A stretch of 64,000 nucleotides of DNA from Pigmentiphaga litoralis (GCF_013408655.1 NZ_JACCBP010000003.1:248001-312000), one strand, 5' to 3'; counted from the stretch's first letter, positions 36,614-45,403 are shown. Made by a program: numbers and translations. Notes: a model not told the origin generated them from the sequence alone.

Positions 36614-36906
36614 GGAAGATCCCGGGAGTCGGCGCAAGGTAGCGTGACCTCCATTGTCAGTCATCTGCTGACAAATGGTGCACTGCGGTGACCAACGGAC
36701 ACCATGGCGCATCAACGCCACGCCGCCGGGAAAGTCGTAAGGATTTGTCTTGATGGGCGGCGCGCGATCGACATGTCACGATCGGGCCGTTCCCGTCATC
36801 CGGGGGCATTGTTCCCAAGGCGTTGAGTCATCACCGCCCACGGCATGGGATTCTGGCGGGCCACTCCGGGCCGCCAATCGCATGCTGCGTTTGAAAGGAG
36901 TGAACC
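36614..36906. other. Non-coding interval upstream of the esterase and the 88-aa protein
   Basis: A ~290-bp divergent interval holding the promoter regions of the esterase (minus) and of the small gene at 36907 (plus). I see no gene, RNA or repeat in it. Confidence 0.5.
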
Positions 36907-37173
36907 ATGTCGCATGGCGCAGGCGAAACCTATAAAGGGTATTTCATCAAGACCGTGGCCCGGGCAGTCAATCCCCATAGTGTGGTCTCGGTGCTGTTCG
37001 AAGGTTCGGCCAGCGTGTCGCAAGACCCCGCTGCCGCCTACGAAGACATCGTGCCGGAATCGCATATTGGCGAAGACCAGGTGTTTGGCACCGAATTCGA
37101 AGCGCATCGGCACGCCGAGCGTGCGGCGCGCAAATTTATCGACGGTCTGAAGCACGAAGCAAAAACCGCCTGA
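36907..37173 (+). CDS. Small protein of unknown function
   Basis: 88 aa with a strong AAAGGAG before the ATG. The sequence (MSHGAGETYKGYFIKTVARAV..., EFEAHRHAERAARKFIDGLK) is soluble and mixed alpha/beta without membrane segment or known motif. A strong bidirectional terminator follows 55 bp after the stop, which supports a real gene. I do not recognise a family. Confidence 0.75.
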   Translation: MSHGAGETYKGYFIKTVARAVNPHSVVSVLFEGSASVSQDPAAAYEDIVPESHIGEDQVFGTEFEAHRHAERAARKFIDGLKHEAKTA

Positions 37174-37228
37174 CGGCGCTGTGGGGTGAGCTGTCTCCGC
37201 CCGCGTCGTGGTGGCGGGTGGACGTGAA

Positions 37229-37261
37229 AAGGGCGGGCCGGTGTTTCACCGGCCCGCCCTT
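37229..37261. terminator. Bidirectional terminator between two small convergent genes
   Basis: A 15-bp perfect GC-rich stem (37229-37243 with 37247-37261) with a TTT loop, flanked by AAAA on the left and TTAT on the right. It serves the convergent genes ending at 37173 and 37285. Confidence 0.85.
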
Positions 37262-37284
37262 ATACCTTCAGTCAAACGAAAGGA

Positions 37285-37569
37285 CTATCGTTCGTTAGGT
37301 TGGCGTGCGCCACCTTGCTGGTTATTGCCGGCCTGCTGGGACCGCTGATTCTGCTGGTCCTGCTGGTCGTTGCGACGCGAGGGGTCCTGATTCGCCTGGT
37401 TGCCCTGGTTGCCTTGCTTGGCTTGGTCGCCCTGGCGCGCGCCGCCGGATTGCTGGCCGTGCTGCGAGGCATTGTTGCCTTGCTGTTGTGGCTGCTTCTG
37501 ATTCGATTGGTCGGCGGTGTTCTGGGCGTTTTGGCCTGAGTTGCCTTGCTGGTCAGTGGTCTGCTTCAT
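37285..37569 (-). CDS. Gln/Asn/Gly-rich small hydrophilic protein
   Basis: 94 aa from ATG 37569, preceded by TTGGAGA. About half the residues are Gln, Asn or Gly, with many Ser, Asp, Arg and Ala; runs such as QPQQQGNN and NQGNQANQ give prion-like low complexity, so it is almost certainly disordered. There is no membrane segment or signal peptide. It may be a stress/desiccation hydrophilin-like protein; this is inferred from composition. A terminator 24 bp past the stop supports a real transcription unit. Confidence 0.7.
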   Translation of the reverse strand: MKQTTDQQGNSGQNAQNTADQSNQKQPQQQGNNASQHGQQSGGARQGDQAKQGNQGNQANQDPSRRNDQQDQQNQRSQQAGNNQQGGARQPNER

Positions 37570-38113
37570 TTTGTCGTCTCCAAATGCTAGGAATTTCCCT
37601 AGGGTTTGTATTGGAAAGCCCGAAGGGACGTGGCATTTGCCACGATTTTCAACCAGCAATTGATGTGCCGGACCTGCTCACCCAGTGCATTATCTGCAGC
37701 GTCGCGCAAGTTTTGGCGTGCTTGATCGGTAAATTGCGCCAGCTTTGGGTAAATTCTGCGCGCGTAAATGCCACGGCTAGGGAAAACACGCAGGTTTTGG
37801 TGCCATCCGCGGGATAAGTCCTGCAAAATCAATCACTTGGATTCATCTCAAATACCACTCGTGGCGACTACTTAAAAAAAGCGAAAAGGCCTTGCTGTTT
37901 TTCTCGGACATTGTTGTACAGTAGCGGTACGCAAACGCAAACCTGTTGACGGAAAAGGCTCCTAGCCCCATAGTCAATTGGCAAGATTTTCAAGTGACGC
38001 GGTTTTGTTCAGTGTGGTTGCCTTTAACGGTACTTCAGTTGGCCTATTGCCCTTCCTTGATTTCTTCTTGCGGTTCCGAGCATTTGCTCACCTAAACTCC
38101 AAGGAAGTACAGC
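37570..38113. other. AT-rich interval with the leader of the cold-shock gene
   Basis: About 540 bp, noticeably more AT-rich than the window. The right part is probably the long 5' leader of the cold-shock gene; a weak promoter is possible (TTGCTG at 37892, TACAGT at 37917, 19-bp spacing). A 77-codon minus-strand frame (37599-37832, TTG start) has no support. Confidence 0.5.
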
Positions 38114-38317
38114 ATGGCCACAGGCATCGTTAAATGGTTCAACGACGACAAAGGTTTCGGGTTCATCATGCCCGATGACGGCGGCAAAGACCTTTTCGCC
38201 CACTTTTCGGAAATTCAAGCAGAAGGTCGCAAGACTCTGCTGGAAAACCAAAAGGTGAGCTTCGAGGCTACCCAAGGTCCTAAGGGCCCACAAGCCTCCA
38301 AGATCCGCCCGCTGTAA
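38114..38317 (+). CDS. cspA: Cold-shock protein (CspA family)
   Basis: 67 aa, one cold-shock domain. RNP1 KGFGFI and RNP2 [10 protein letters not shown] bind single-stranded RNA/DNA, and [16 protein letters not shown] opens the domain. AAGGAAG precedes the ATG. A long AT-rich leader precedes it, typical of csp genes controlled at the mRNA level. A perfect terminator follows 70 bp later. Which paralogue it represents cannot be said. Confidence 0.97.
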   Translation: MATGIVKWFNDDKGFGFIMPDDGGKDLFAHFSEIQAEGRKTLLENQKVSFEATQGPKGPQASKIRPL

Positions 38318-38388
38318 GCTTTTAGCTGTCAGCCCTGCGCTGTCGGCACTGGTCCGCAAGGTCCAGTCGCTCTACAAGTCGTCGGTCC

Positions 38389-38412
38389 AAAAAGCTCCTC
38401 CGGGAGCTTTTT
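38389..38412 (+). terminator. Terminator of the cold-shock gene
   Basis: A perfect 10-bp stem AAAAAGCTCC/GGAGCTTTTT with a TCCG loop; the A-run and T-run are part of the stem. Confidence 0.9.
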
Positions 38413-38666
38413 GTCATTGTGGGCTTGCGAAGTGCAGGGCTCCGGTAGCGGGCCCAGCGGCGGGCAGCAGGGCGGTTAGCCCGCTCGGTAATGACTGCGA
38501 AAATGCGGTCTGTCAGCCGCGTAATGATGTCCGCTTTGCCAAGCGAACGAAAGTTAGCTAGAATGCTGTTCTTCGCTGCTGCAGCCCGTTCGGGAAGCAC
38601 GTGAAGGCAGGTGAAACGCAGTTGGTTGATCCTGGCAGCGTTGTCATGCAGTTTGTCTTTTCGGTG

Positions 38667-38742
38667 GTGACTGTAGCTCAGTCGGTAGAGTCCCGGATTG
38701 TGATTCCGGTTGTCGTGGGTTCGAGCCCCATCAGTCACCCCA
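38667..38742 (+). tRNA. tRNA-His (anticodon GTG)
   Basis: Acceptor GTGACTG with CAGTCAC, D-arm GCTC, anticodon stem CCGGA/TCCGG around TTGTGAT (anticodon GTG), T-arm GTGGG-TTCGAGC-CCCAT, encoded CCA at 38740-38742. The preceding G38666 can serve as the extra G-1 facing C73, the histidine identity element. Confidence 0.96.
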
Positions 38743-39202
38743 CCCTCCCCCTAGTTCAAAATACCCGCCGCAGATCCTGCTGGATCCGTCCTGGCCATGA
38801 ATCCCCCATCTTGATCATTGCAGTTGGCCACGCCACGTAGGCGGCAGCTTGCCCGTGTCCTCGCGTATCCACGTCATAATTTCCGGCAGCGGTAATTCGC
38901 GCCGCCATGCATGGCTGCTGGGGCCCTGGCGTCAGTCCTTGCGCCACCGCCGTGTTGCGGTTGTGTCCGATGGTTGCCGCAACTGCAATATGGCGCTGGA
39001 GCGCCTGCACGCAGCTATCGAAGTGGTTAAGATGGCGCCTGCGTTGACGGGCTGTCCGTCAACGGCTCGCGCTGACGATTCCATTCCGGGTTCGGGGGCG
39101 CGAATGCGCTGCACTGCAGCGCTCCAACGCGGTGCGACAGGTATGGATCTTGCATTTTCCTTGCGCGCGCCCGCCGCGGCGTGTCATTCGAGGAGATGGG
39201 AT
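38743..39202. other. Non-coding interval between tRNA-His and the response regulator
   Basis: About 460 bp. The response-regulator frame stays open upstream to 38849, but the translation is not protein-like. I see no confident gene or RNA in this interval. Confidence 0.45.
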
Positions 39203-39574
39203 TTGAATCAGGCTTTACCCCGCCGTGTGCTGATCGTCGACAATTATGTCAGCGCCGCGGAAGCGCTCGCGGAAGCGTGCAGCGATCATCATGATGTCCG
39301 TTTCGTTGGTGGCGGGTCGGCCGCAATGGAAATGGCGCTGTCGTGGCGTCCCCGTGTGATGGTCCTGGATATCGACATGCCGGCGCCGAATGGGCTGGAT
39401 GTCGCGACCATGATCCGCGAGACGTCTCACCTGGATCCCATCATGCTGATCGCCGTGACCGGCCGTGATGCCGCGTTCGACCGCGAAGAAGCTCTGGCGC
39501 ACGGGTTTGACAGTTACCTGACCAAACCGGTGGATGTCGACAGGTTGCTGACGCTGATCGCCAGCGCGGAGTAA
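39203..39574 (+). CDS. Single-domain response regulator (receiver only)
   Basis: 123 aa from TTG 39203, which has AGGAGAT 6-7 nt upstream; an in-frame ATG at 39141 lacks one. The CheY-like receiver shows phospho-Asp56 (LDIDMP), Thr86 (VTG) and Lys108 (TKPVD). The usual acidic pair at the start is Asp13-Asn14 instead of Asp-Asp/Glu-Asp. There is no output domain and no kinase nearby, so it acts through a partner. The neighbouring cNMP/GGDEF protein is a possible but unproven link. Confidence 0.82.
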   Translation: MNQALPRRVLIVDNYVSAAEALAEACSDHHDVRFVGGGSAAMEMALSWRPRVMVLDIDMPAPNGLDVATMIRETSHLDPIMLIAVTGRDAAFDREEALAHGFDSYLTKPVDVDRLLTLIASAE

Positions 39575-39618
39575 GGGCTGGGGCGGCTAGGCCGCCGTAG
39601 CAGGAAGGCCGCAGCGGC

Positions 39619-40029
39619 TTACAGCGCGGCAGCCTTGGCAGGCAGCTTGTTGGCCGCGGGCGCGGCCGCCGGAGCAGGGGCGTCGAGCCTGGCCCGGCCA
39701 TTGGGCAGTACCGGAGCGACTTCGGGCCGGATGACGGTCAGGTTGTTCTGCATCATGTAGTCGTTCATTTCACGCCAGCCCAGAAAGATTGCGGCCTTGG
39801 GCATGTTGGGATTGAACGTATAACAATCTTCAAGTGCGCGACCGGCCTGGCGGCAGGCGCCACCGATGGCCTTGCCTTCGGCTTCCTTGCGGGCTTCGAG
39901 TTTCGATACGGGCTGCAGCCCGACATAGTCGCAACCCGCCAGGCTGCCCAGGGCGGTCAGGACGGCCAGCAGTGCAGCGCGCTGGCGCAGCGGGCGTACG
40001 ATTGAACGCAGGATGGAAGTCTGGGACAT
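39619..40029 (-). CDS. Small putative lipoprotein
   Basis: 136 aa from ATG 40029 (alternatives at 40056 and 40077). An Arg-rich start and hydrophobic stretch end in a lipobox SLAGC (Cys33). The mature part has three further Cys (in IGGACRQ, LEDCYTF) and a Trp-rich GWREMNDYMMQNNL helix, then an Ala/Pro-rich tail. This pattern is reminiscent of small Burkholderiales envelope lipoproteins, but I do not recognise the family. It is divergent from the cNMP/GGDEF gene. Confidence 0.65.
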   Translation of the reverse strand: MSQTSILRSIVRPLRQRAALLAVLTALGSLAGCDYVGLQPVSKLEARKEAEGKAIGGACRQAGRALEDCYTFNPNMPKAAIFLGWREMNDYMMQNNLTVIRPEVAPVLPNGRARLDAPAPAAAPAANKLPAKAAAL

Positions 40030-40138
40030 GGCTAAGGCGGGTATCGATGTCGTCATAGGGGCTTTATCGGACGCCATAGCGTGGAACTGTAGGGCCGCCT
40101 TCTCTAAACTTGTGCCAACCCTTGCCGATAAGTGAGTG

Positions 40139-41134
40139 ATGCACCGTCATATCCCTCCTCACCTGCCCGCCGACGGCGCGCCAGGCAGCCTGACTCTCGA
40201 AGACTGGGACGCGCTTGCGCGTTCCGGCCTGTTTGCCGGTACCACCGCCGAACAACGGCTGCTGGTCGAACCGTTCGCATGCACGCGGCACCTTGCCCAC
40301 GGGGCGTTCCTGCTGCAGCCGGGCGAGGCCAACAGCAATATCTACGTGCTGGTCGAAGGTCAGCTCGGCGCCTATCGCGATGCGGCCACCCAGCGCATGC
40401 TGGCGCGGTTCGTTCCGGGCGACGCCGTGGGTGAACACGCCCTGATCGGCCAGGAAGGCGGCACCGTCTATGTGGCGGCGCAGTGGCCGTCGCGGCTGGT
40501 CGTGCTGAACGCGGCTGCGCTGCGCGCGGTGATCGACGCCGTGCCGCGTATCGCCATCAATGTGCTGGACATGCTCAGTGAACGCTTGCGGGCCATGAAC
40601 CTGCGGCTGGAACCCGACGAGCAGGCCGAATCCATGGATTTCATGGCGACCCACGACGCCGTCACCGGGCTGCACAACCGCCGCTGGATGTCGGACGCGT
40701 TCCAGTCCGAAATCGCGCAGTCGCAGCAGGCGGGGCAGCTGCTGCACCTGATGCTGATGGACATCGACCACTTCGACCGCTTCAACCAGGCGCTGGGCCG
40801 CAATGCGGGTGATGCCATCCTGCGGCAGCTGGCCGACCTGATCCGGCAGGTGTTGCCGGGGATCGAGACACTGGTGCGCGTATCGGGCGACCGTTTCGCG
40901 GCGCTGCTGTCCGACGTCACCCTGAATGAAGCGGTGGCGGCGTGCGACCGGCTGCGCAATCACATTGCCGGCCGGCAGTTCGCGCTGCGCGGGCACATCG
41001 CCACGCAGATCACCGTGTCGATCGGCATCACGCCGGCCGGCACCGACCTGGATACGGCGCTGGGCAACGCGGCCATTGCCCTGGCGCGGGCCAAGGAACG
41101 CGGCCGCAACCTGGTCGAGTCCCTCCCTTCCTAG
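40139..41134 (+). CDS. Cyclic-nucleotide-binding-like domain plus degenerate GGDEF domain
   Basis: About 331 aa. The N-terminal half (LARSGLFAGTTAEQRLLVEPF ... LLQPGEANSNIYVLVEGQLGAYRD ... FVPGDAVGEHALI) is a Crp-like cNMP-binding fold without a DNA-binding helix-turn-helix. The C-terminal half is a diguanylate-cyclase GGDEF domain: the metal site LMDIDHFDRFN and VSIGI are kept, but the active-site GG(D/E)EF is SGDRF. It is probably not an active cyclase and may bind GTP or c-di-GMP as a sensor. GTG 40136 and ATG 40139 are adjacent starts. Confidence 0.85.
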   Translation: MHRHIPPHLPADGAPGSLTLEDWDALARSGLFAGTTAEQRLLVEPFACTRHLAHGAFLLQPGEANSNIYVLVEGQLGAYRDAATQRMLARFVPGDAVGEHALIGQEGGTVYVAAQWPSRLVVLNAAALRAVIDAVPRIAINVLDMLSERLRAMNLRLEPDEQAESMDFMATHDAVTGLHNRRWMSDAFQSEIAQSQQAGQLLHLMLMDIDHFDRFNQALGRNAGDAILRQLADLIRQVLPGIETLVRVSGDRFAALLSDVTLNEAVAACDRLRNHIAGRQFALRGHIATQITVSIGITPAGTDLDTALGNAAIALARAKERGRNLVESLPS

Positions 41135-41244
41135 CCACGGCGCGGCTCGACAGCCGCTGCCGGTGTATCCTTCGGGTCGGCTTCCAGCGGGGGGAGCAGG
41201 GCGCTGCCGCGCCCTCTTGCCGCACCAATCTCTACAGGGTCACC

Positions 41245-41898
41245 GTGGTATCAGATTCCTCATCGACCGGGGCGCCGGTCCCGGCCGCGCTCGCGGCGGC
41301 GCGTCGCGCACCGCACTACCTGGTGCTCGACGCCTGCGTGCTCATGTCGTCCATCTTGCGGCCCTTGTTGCTCGACGTGGCCGACGCCGGTTTCTTCCGC
41401 CCGATCTGGAGCGCCCGCATCGGCCAGGAATGGCGGCGCAACGCGGCGCGCATCTGGGCCGTCGCACCCGAACAGCTCGATGCGCAGTGGGCGGACATGA
41501 CCGCCCGGTTTCCGGATGCCGATCCGGGTGACCTGAGCGCCTACGAGGCGGGCCTGCGCTACAGCGATGAAAAGGACTGGCACGTGATCGCCGCCGGGCT
41601 GGCCAGCCGCGCGCGCAGCACCAGTCAGATGACACCTGAAGTCCGGGTGCTGACCTGGAACCTGAAGGACTTCAACAAGGGCGAACTGAAACGCCAGGGG
41701 CTGACGGCGTGGGATCCGGACCGTCAGCTGTCGGCCTGGCTCGAGCAGTCGCCCGAACCAATGCTGCCCTTGCTGATGACCGTGCGCACGCACGCGCTGG
41801 CGCGGGGGCGCGACGAACCTGTTGCCCAGACCCTGAAACGGGAACGGCTGTTCCGCTGCGGCCGCCTGCTGGCCACGATGGAAGGAGTCGCGGCATGA
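41245..41898 (+). CDS. PIN-domain protein
   Basis: 217 aa from GTG 41245 (AGGG upstream). The N-terminal YLVLDACVLMSSILRPLLLDV is the PIN-domain entry with a conserved Asp; later acidic residues occur in DADPGD and SDEKDWHVIA. PIN domains are Mg-dependent ribonucleases, common in VapC toxins. There is no antitoxin gene upstream, and it is longer than VapC, so it is more likely a solitary PIN protein. Its stop overlaps the ZIP transporter start by 4 bp (ATGA). The frame extends left over the GGDEF gene but lacks support there. Confidence 0.75.
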   Translation: MVSDSSSTGAPVPAALAAARRAPHYLVLDACVLMSSILRPLLLDVADAGFFRPIWSARIGQEWRRNAARIWAVAPEQLDAQWADMTARFPDADPGDLSAYEAGLRYSDEKDWHVIAAGLASRARSTSQMTPEVRVLTWNLKDFNKGELKRQGLTAWDPDRQLSAWLEQSPEPMLPLLMTVRTHALARGRDEPVAQTLKRERLFRCGRLLATMEGVAA

Positions 41899-42671
41899 CC
41901 CTAGTCTATATCGTACTGGCGACCCTGGTCAGTGGCGTGGTGTCGGCCCTGGTGGCCGGCTGGCTGGGCTTTCGCTACTTTTCGCGCTACCTGCACGAAA
42001 TGGTCAGTTTTTCGGTGGGCGTCCTGTTGTCGGTGGCGCTGCTGCATACCTTGCCCGAAGCGTTCGAGTCCGAAGCCGATACGCGCACCCTGTTTGCCCT
42101 GTTGCTGGGCGGACTGCTGATCTTTTTCATGCTGGAAAAGGTGGCGCTGCTGCGGCACAACCACCATCACGAGCATGACGGGCATCACCACCCGGCCGGG
42201 CATGATGCCCACGAAGCCGGCCGCGGTGGCATGGCCGTGCTGGTGGGGGACGGCCTGCACAACTTCTGCGACGGCATCCTGGTCGCCGCGGCCTTTCTGG
42301 CCGACCCGAAGCTGGGCGTGCTGACAGCCCTGTCGATCGCCGCGCATGAAGTGCCGCAGGAACTGGGCGATTTCATCATCCTGGTGAACGCCGGGCTGAC
42401 GCGCAAACGCGCGCTGCTGTTCAACGTGCTGTCCAGCATGATGGCGATCCTGGGTGGCGTGCTGGGCTACTTCCTGCTGGAAGGCTCGCAAGCGCTGCTG
42501 CCTTATGTGCTGGTGGTGGCCGCCAGCAGCTTCATCTACATTGCCGTGGCCGACCTGATGCCGCAGATGCAGAAGCGGACTAGCCTGCGCGACAGCCTGC
42601 CGCAGTTCGTGCTGGTCGGGGCGGGCGTGGCCATTGTGTATACCCTGACGGTAGTGTTTCACGCGCATTGA
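41895..42671 (+). CDS. ZIP-family metal transporter
   Basis: 258 aa with seven or eight membrane helices. A His-rich cytoplasmic loop (HNHHHEHDGHHHPAGHDAHE) lies between helices 3 and 4, typical of ZIP zinc/iron/manganese carriers; the DGLHNFCDG and HEVPQELGD motifs in helices 4 and 5 form the metal site. It imports divalent metal into the cytoplasm (some bacterial members run otherwise). Translation is coupled to the PIN gene. No Zur or Fur box was recognised upstream. Confidence 0.93.
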   Translation: MTLVYIVLATLVSGVVSALVAGWLGFRYFSRYLHEMVSFSVGVLLSVALLHTLPEAFESEADTRTLFALLLGGLLIFFMLEKVALLRHNHHHEHDGHHHPAGHDAHEAGRGGMAVLVGDGLHNFCDGILVAAAFLADPKLGVLTALSIAAHEVPQELGDFIILVNAGLTRKRALLFNVLSSMMAILGGVLGYFLLEGSQALLPYVLVVAASSFIYIAVADLMPQMQKRTSLRDSLPQFVLVGAGVAIVYTLTVVFHAH

Positions 42672-42741
42672 GCGGGACAGGGCGCGGCCGCAGCGTCTTT
42701 GGCGGCCGGCGGTTCATGCGGCCGCTGCGGCCTCGCTGGCT

Positions 42742-42809
42742 GCCGGCGCTCGCCAGTCGCCGGCGCTCACCAGTCGCCGGCGCTCGCCAGTCGCCAGCGC
42801 TCGCCCGTC
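42742..42809. repeat. 17-bp tandem repeats
   Basis: Four units of GCCGGCGCTCGCCAGTC at 42742, 42759, 42776 and 42793; unit 2 differs at one position and unit 4 at two. They lie in the short interval between the ZIP gene and the convergent Na/Pi cotransporter stop. Confidence 0.85.
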
Positions 42810-42819
42810 GCCGCCTCTT

Positions 42820-44493
42820 TCAAGCCGCCGGCGCTTCCTCTTCCGGCCGCACCCGCGTCGTCAACAGTTCGCCATGATGTTCCAGCACCGGGTAGGCCGC
42901 CGCGGCTACCAGGTGCGTGTTGACCCGGCGCAAGTCCCGCAGCACATCCAGGTGCATGCCGCTGGTTTCGGAACTGTCGATCCGCCCGGCGCGCAGCCGG
43001 ACGAAGTGGGCGCGCGTCGCCTCGGTCTCCATCTGACGAAACACGTCCTTTTCCGCCGCGAGCATGCGGGCGGCGCGGGCGTCATCCGTCATGAACAGGG
43101 ACGCGGCCAACTGCAGGTTGGTCGACAGGCGATCCAGCATGGCCGTCATTTCCGCCTGCCCCTCGGGCGAAAAGCGCAGGCCGCGCTTGAGCCGTTTGGT
43201 GGCCTGCGCCAGCAGATTCTTTTCGATCACATCGCCAGCGTGTTCCATGTTGGTGATAAAGGCGATGATCTCGCCCGCGCGCCGCCGATCGTCGGTCGTC
43301 ATCTCGTCCGGGTCCAGGGCCGACACGTAGGTCTTGATGGCGGTGTTGAGCCGGTCCAGCACGTCGTCCTGGCGTTTGCCTTCGGCGATCCGGTTGCGGT
43401 CCCCCTTGGTGAACGCATCGCGGGTGAAGGCCAGCATGCTTTGCAAGGTGTCCGCCATCCGCAGGGCTTCGCGGGCCGCATGGCCCAGCGCCACGATGGG
43501 GACTTCACGCGCCGCACTGTCCAGATAGCGCGGCCGCCCGGGGTCGGACAGGTCCTCATTCGCCGGCAGCCAGCGCCGCAGCAGCTTGGCGTAGGGCGTG
43601 AGCAGCGGCAGGCACAGCACCGCCAGGCCGACGTTGAACAGGGTGTGGAAATTGGCGACCGCACGCGCGTGGCTGCCGCCCAGCGCGCTGACCCAGGGCT
43701 GGATCACGCCCAGCAGCGACAGGACAATGACGGCGCCCACGCCGCGCACCACAAAATTGCCCAGCGGCAGGCGGCGCGCGACCGGATCGTCTTTGGCCGA
43801 CCCTTCCAGCAACGGGTTGATGGCGGTGCCCAGGTTGGCGCCCAGCACCAGCGCGAACGCCGTGTCGGGCGGCACGATGCCTTGGGTTGCCAGTGACATC
43901 ACCAGGACCACCACCGCCACGCTGGAATGCGCGGCCCAGGCCAGGATGGCCGCGATCACCATTGCCAGACCGGTCTGCGACGCCAGGGCACGCAGGCCGG
44001 TGCGCAATGCAGGCAGGTCACGATAGGGTTCGAGCAGGCCGACCAGCAGGTGCAGCGACATCAGCAGCAGGCCCAGCCCGATCATCACGCGGCCCAGGTC
44101 GCGCGTCATGCTGGCATTGCTGCGGCGGAACATGACCACGCCGATCAACACCAGGATTGGCGCGATCGGCGAAATATCGAAAGACAGCAGCTGCACGATC
44201 AGCGTCGTGCCCACATTGGCACCAAGCATGGCGCCCAGCGCCGGCACCAGACCGACCAGCCCGCTCGCCGCAAAGCCCGCCACCATCAAGCCCGTGGCGG
44301 TGCTGCTCTGCAGGATGGCCGTGACGCCCATGCCCGCGAAAAATCCGTAGAAACGATTGGCCAGCGCAATGCCGAGCGCCGTGCGCAGGCTTGGCCCGAA
44401 GGCGCGCTGGATGCCGGTCTGCACCATGTGGACGCCCCACAGCAGCAGCGCGACATAGCCGGCCAGGTCAAGCAAGGTAATCAGAATAGTCAT
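42820..44493 (-). CDS. Na/phosphate cotransporter (NptA/YjbB-like) with PhoU-like C-terminus
   Basis: 557 aa. The N-terminal ~320 residues have two Na/Pi-cotransporter repeats with the QSSTATGLMV and AHSSVAVVVLVM motifs in about eight membrane helices. The C-terminal ~220 residues are PhoU-like helical bundles (NMEHAGDVIEKNLLAQATKR). It moves phosphate with sodium; in E. coli YjbB acts in export. It is outside the pst cluster, and I see no Pho box at its start. Confidence 0.9.
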   Translation of the reverse strand: MTILITLLDLAGYVALLLWGVHMVQTGIQRAFGPSLRTALGIALANRFYGFFAGMGVTAILQSSTATGLMVAGFAASGLVGLVPALGAMLGANVGTTLIVQLLSFDISPIAPILVLIGVVMFRRSNASMTRDLGRVMIGLGLLLMSLHLLVGLLEPYRDLPALRTGLRALASQTGLAMVIAAILAWAAHSSVAVVVLVMSLATQGIVPPDTAFALVLGANLGTAINPLLEGSAKDDPVARRLPLGNFVVRGVGAVIVLSLLGVIQPWVSALGGSHARAVANFHTLFNVGLAVLCLPLLTPYAKLLRRWLPANEDLSDPGRPRYLDSAAREVPIVALGHAAREALRMADTLQSMLAFTRDAFTKGDRNRIAEGKRQDDVLDRLNTAIKTYVSALDPDEMTTDDRRRAGEIIAFITNMEHAGDVIEKNLLAQATKRLKRGLRFSPEGQAEMTAMLDRLSTNLQLAASLFMTDDARAARMLAAEKDVFRQMETEATRAHFVRLRAGRIDSSETSGMHLDVLRDLRRVNTHLVAAAAYPVLEHHGELLTTRVRPEEEAPAA

Positions 44494-44569
44494 TGAACCG
44501 TCAATCGGCGCGCGCCGGGCGCGCCGTCATCACTCCTTGAAAATCGTTGCGACAGGCGGGGCCCGCGCA

Positions 44570-45352
44570 TCAATGCATGTACCAGCCGTGGCTGACGACG
44601 AACGATTGCCCGGTAAACGCAGCGGACGGGAAGGTGGCCAGGAACAGCACCGTGTCCGTCACGTCCTGCAGGGTCGTGAATTCGCCGTCGACCGTGTTGC
44701 CCAGCATGACCTTGCTGATCACTTCGGCTTCGCTGATGCCCAGGCTGGCCGCCTGTTCGGGAATCTGTTTGTCCACCAATGGCGTACGCACGAAACCCGG
44801 ACACACCACGTGGGAACGCACGTTGTGCGGGGCGCCTTCCTTGGCCAGCACGCGGTTCAGGCCCAGCAGGCCATGCTTGGCGGTCACGTAGGCCGACTTG
44901 AGCGGCGAGGCCAGGTGCGAATGGACCGAGCCGGTGTAGATCACGATGCCGCCCCGGTCGTCTTTGTACATGTGCTTGAGGGCGGCCTTGGTTGTCAGGA
45001 ACGCGCCGTCGACATGGATGGCCATGACTTTTTTCCAGTCCGCGTAGGCGAATTCGTGGATGGGAGCCACCACCTGGATCCCGGCATTCGAGATCAGGAT
45101 GTCGATGCTGCCATAGGCGTCGACCACCTGCTGCGTGCCGGCTTCCACCGCCGCTTCATCCGTCACGTCAATGGCGACGCCCATGGCCTTGCCGCCCGCG
45201 GCTTCCAGTTCCGCTGCCACGGCCTGCGCCGCCGCAAGATTGATGTCGGCGATGGCGACCGCCGCGCCTGCCTTGCTCAGGCCGATCGCGATGTCTTTGC
45301 CGATACCGCTGGCGCCGCCGGTCACGATGGCGACTTTTCCCTGGAGCTGCAT
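44570..45352 (-). CDS. bdhA: 3-hydroxybutyrate dehydrogenase (SDR family)
   Basis: 260 aa, the standard size. Rossmann motif [15 protein letters not shown] motif SNAGIQ, active-site YVTAKHG (Tyr-x3-Lys) with Ser in YTGSVHS, and the family-specific C-terminus [14 protein letters not shown]. It oxidises D-3-hydroxybutyrate to acetoacetate with NAD in polyhydroxybutyrate and ketone-body use. The gene is monocistronic between the Na/Pi carrier and the luciferase-like gene, both on the same strand. Confidence 0.93.
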   Translation of the reverse strand: MQLQGKVAIVTGGASGIGKDIAIGLSKAGAAVAIADINLAAAQAVAAELEAAGGKAMGVAIDVTDEAAVEAGTQQVVDAYGSIDILISNAGIQVVAPIHEFAYADWKKVMAIHVDGAFLTTKAALKHMYKDDRGGIVIYTGSVHSHLASPLKSAYVTAKHGLLGLNRVLAKEGAPHNVRSHVVCPGFVRTPLVDKQIPEQAASLGISEAEVISKVMLGNTVDGEFTTLQDVTDTVLFLATFPSAAFTGQSFVVSHGWYMH

Positions 45353-45403
45353 GGTGGTGTTCCTTGGTGAGAGATTAAGGGCGGTGCTGCCGAGCCGGGA
45401 CGA

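Noticed and set aside
37599..37832. 77-codon minus-strand ORF in the cspA leader region
   Set aside because: Only a TTG start, no Shine-Dalgarno evidence and no recognisable protein pattern.
35257..38742. Genomic island at tRNA-Arg or tRNA-His
   Set aside because: No integrase, no duplicated tRNA 3' end and ordinary neighbouring genes.
38849..39202. Upstream extension of the response regulator frame
   Set aside because: Translation is not protein-like, and the TTG at 39203 has a well-placed AGGAGAT.
41245..41898. VapBC-type toxin-antitoxin pair
   Set aside because: The PIN protein is longer than VapC and no small antitoxin gene precedes it; its partner is a ZIP transporter.
42668..42877. 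Short ORF across the 17-bp repeats
   Set aside because: It is made of tandem repeat DNA and overlaps the Na/Pi cotransporter end; no start signal.
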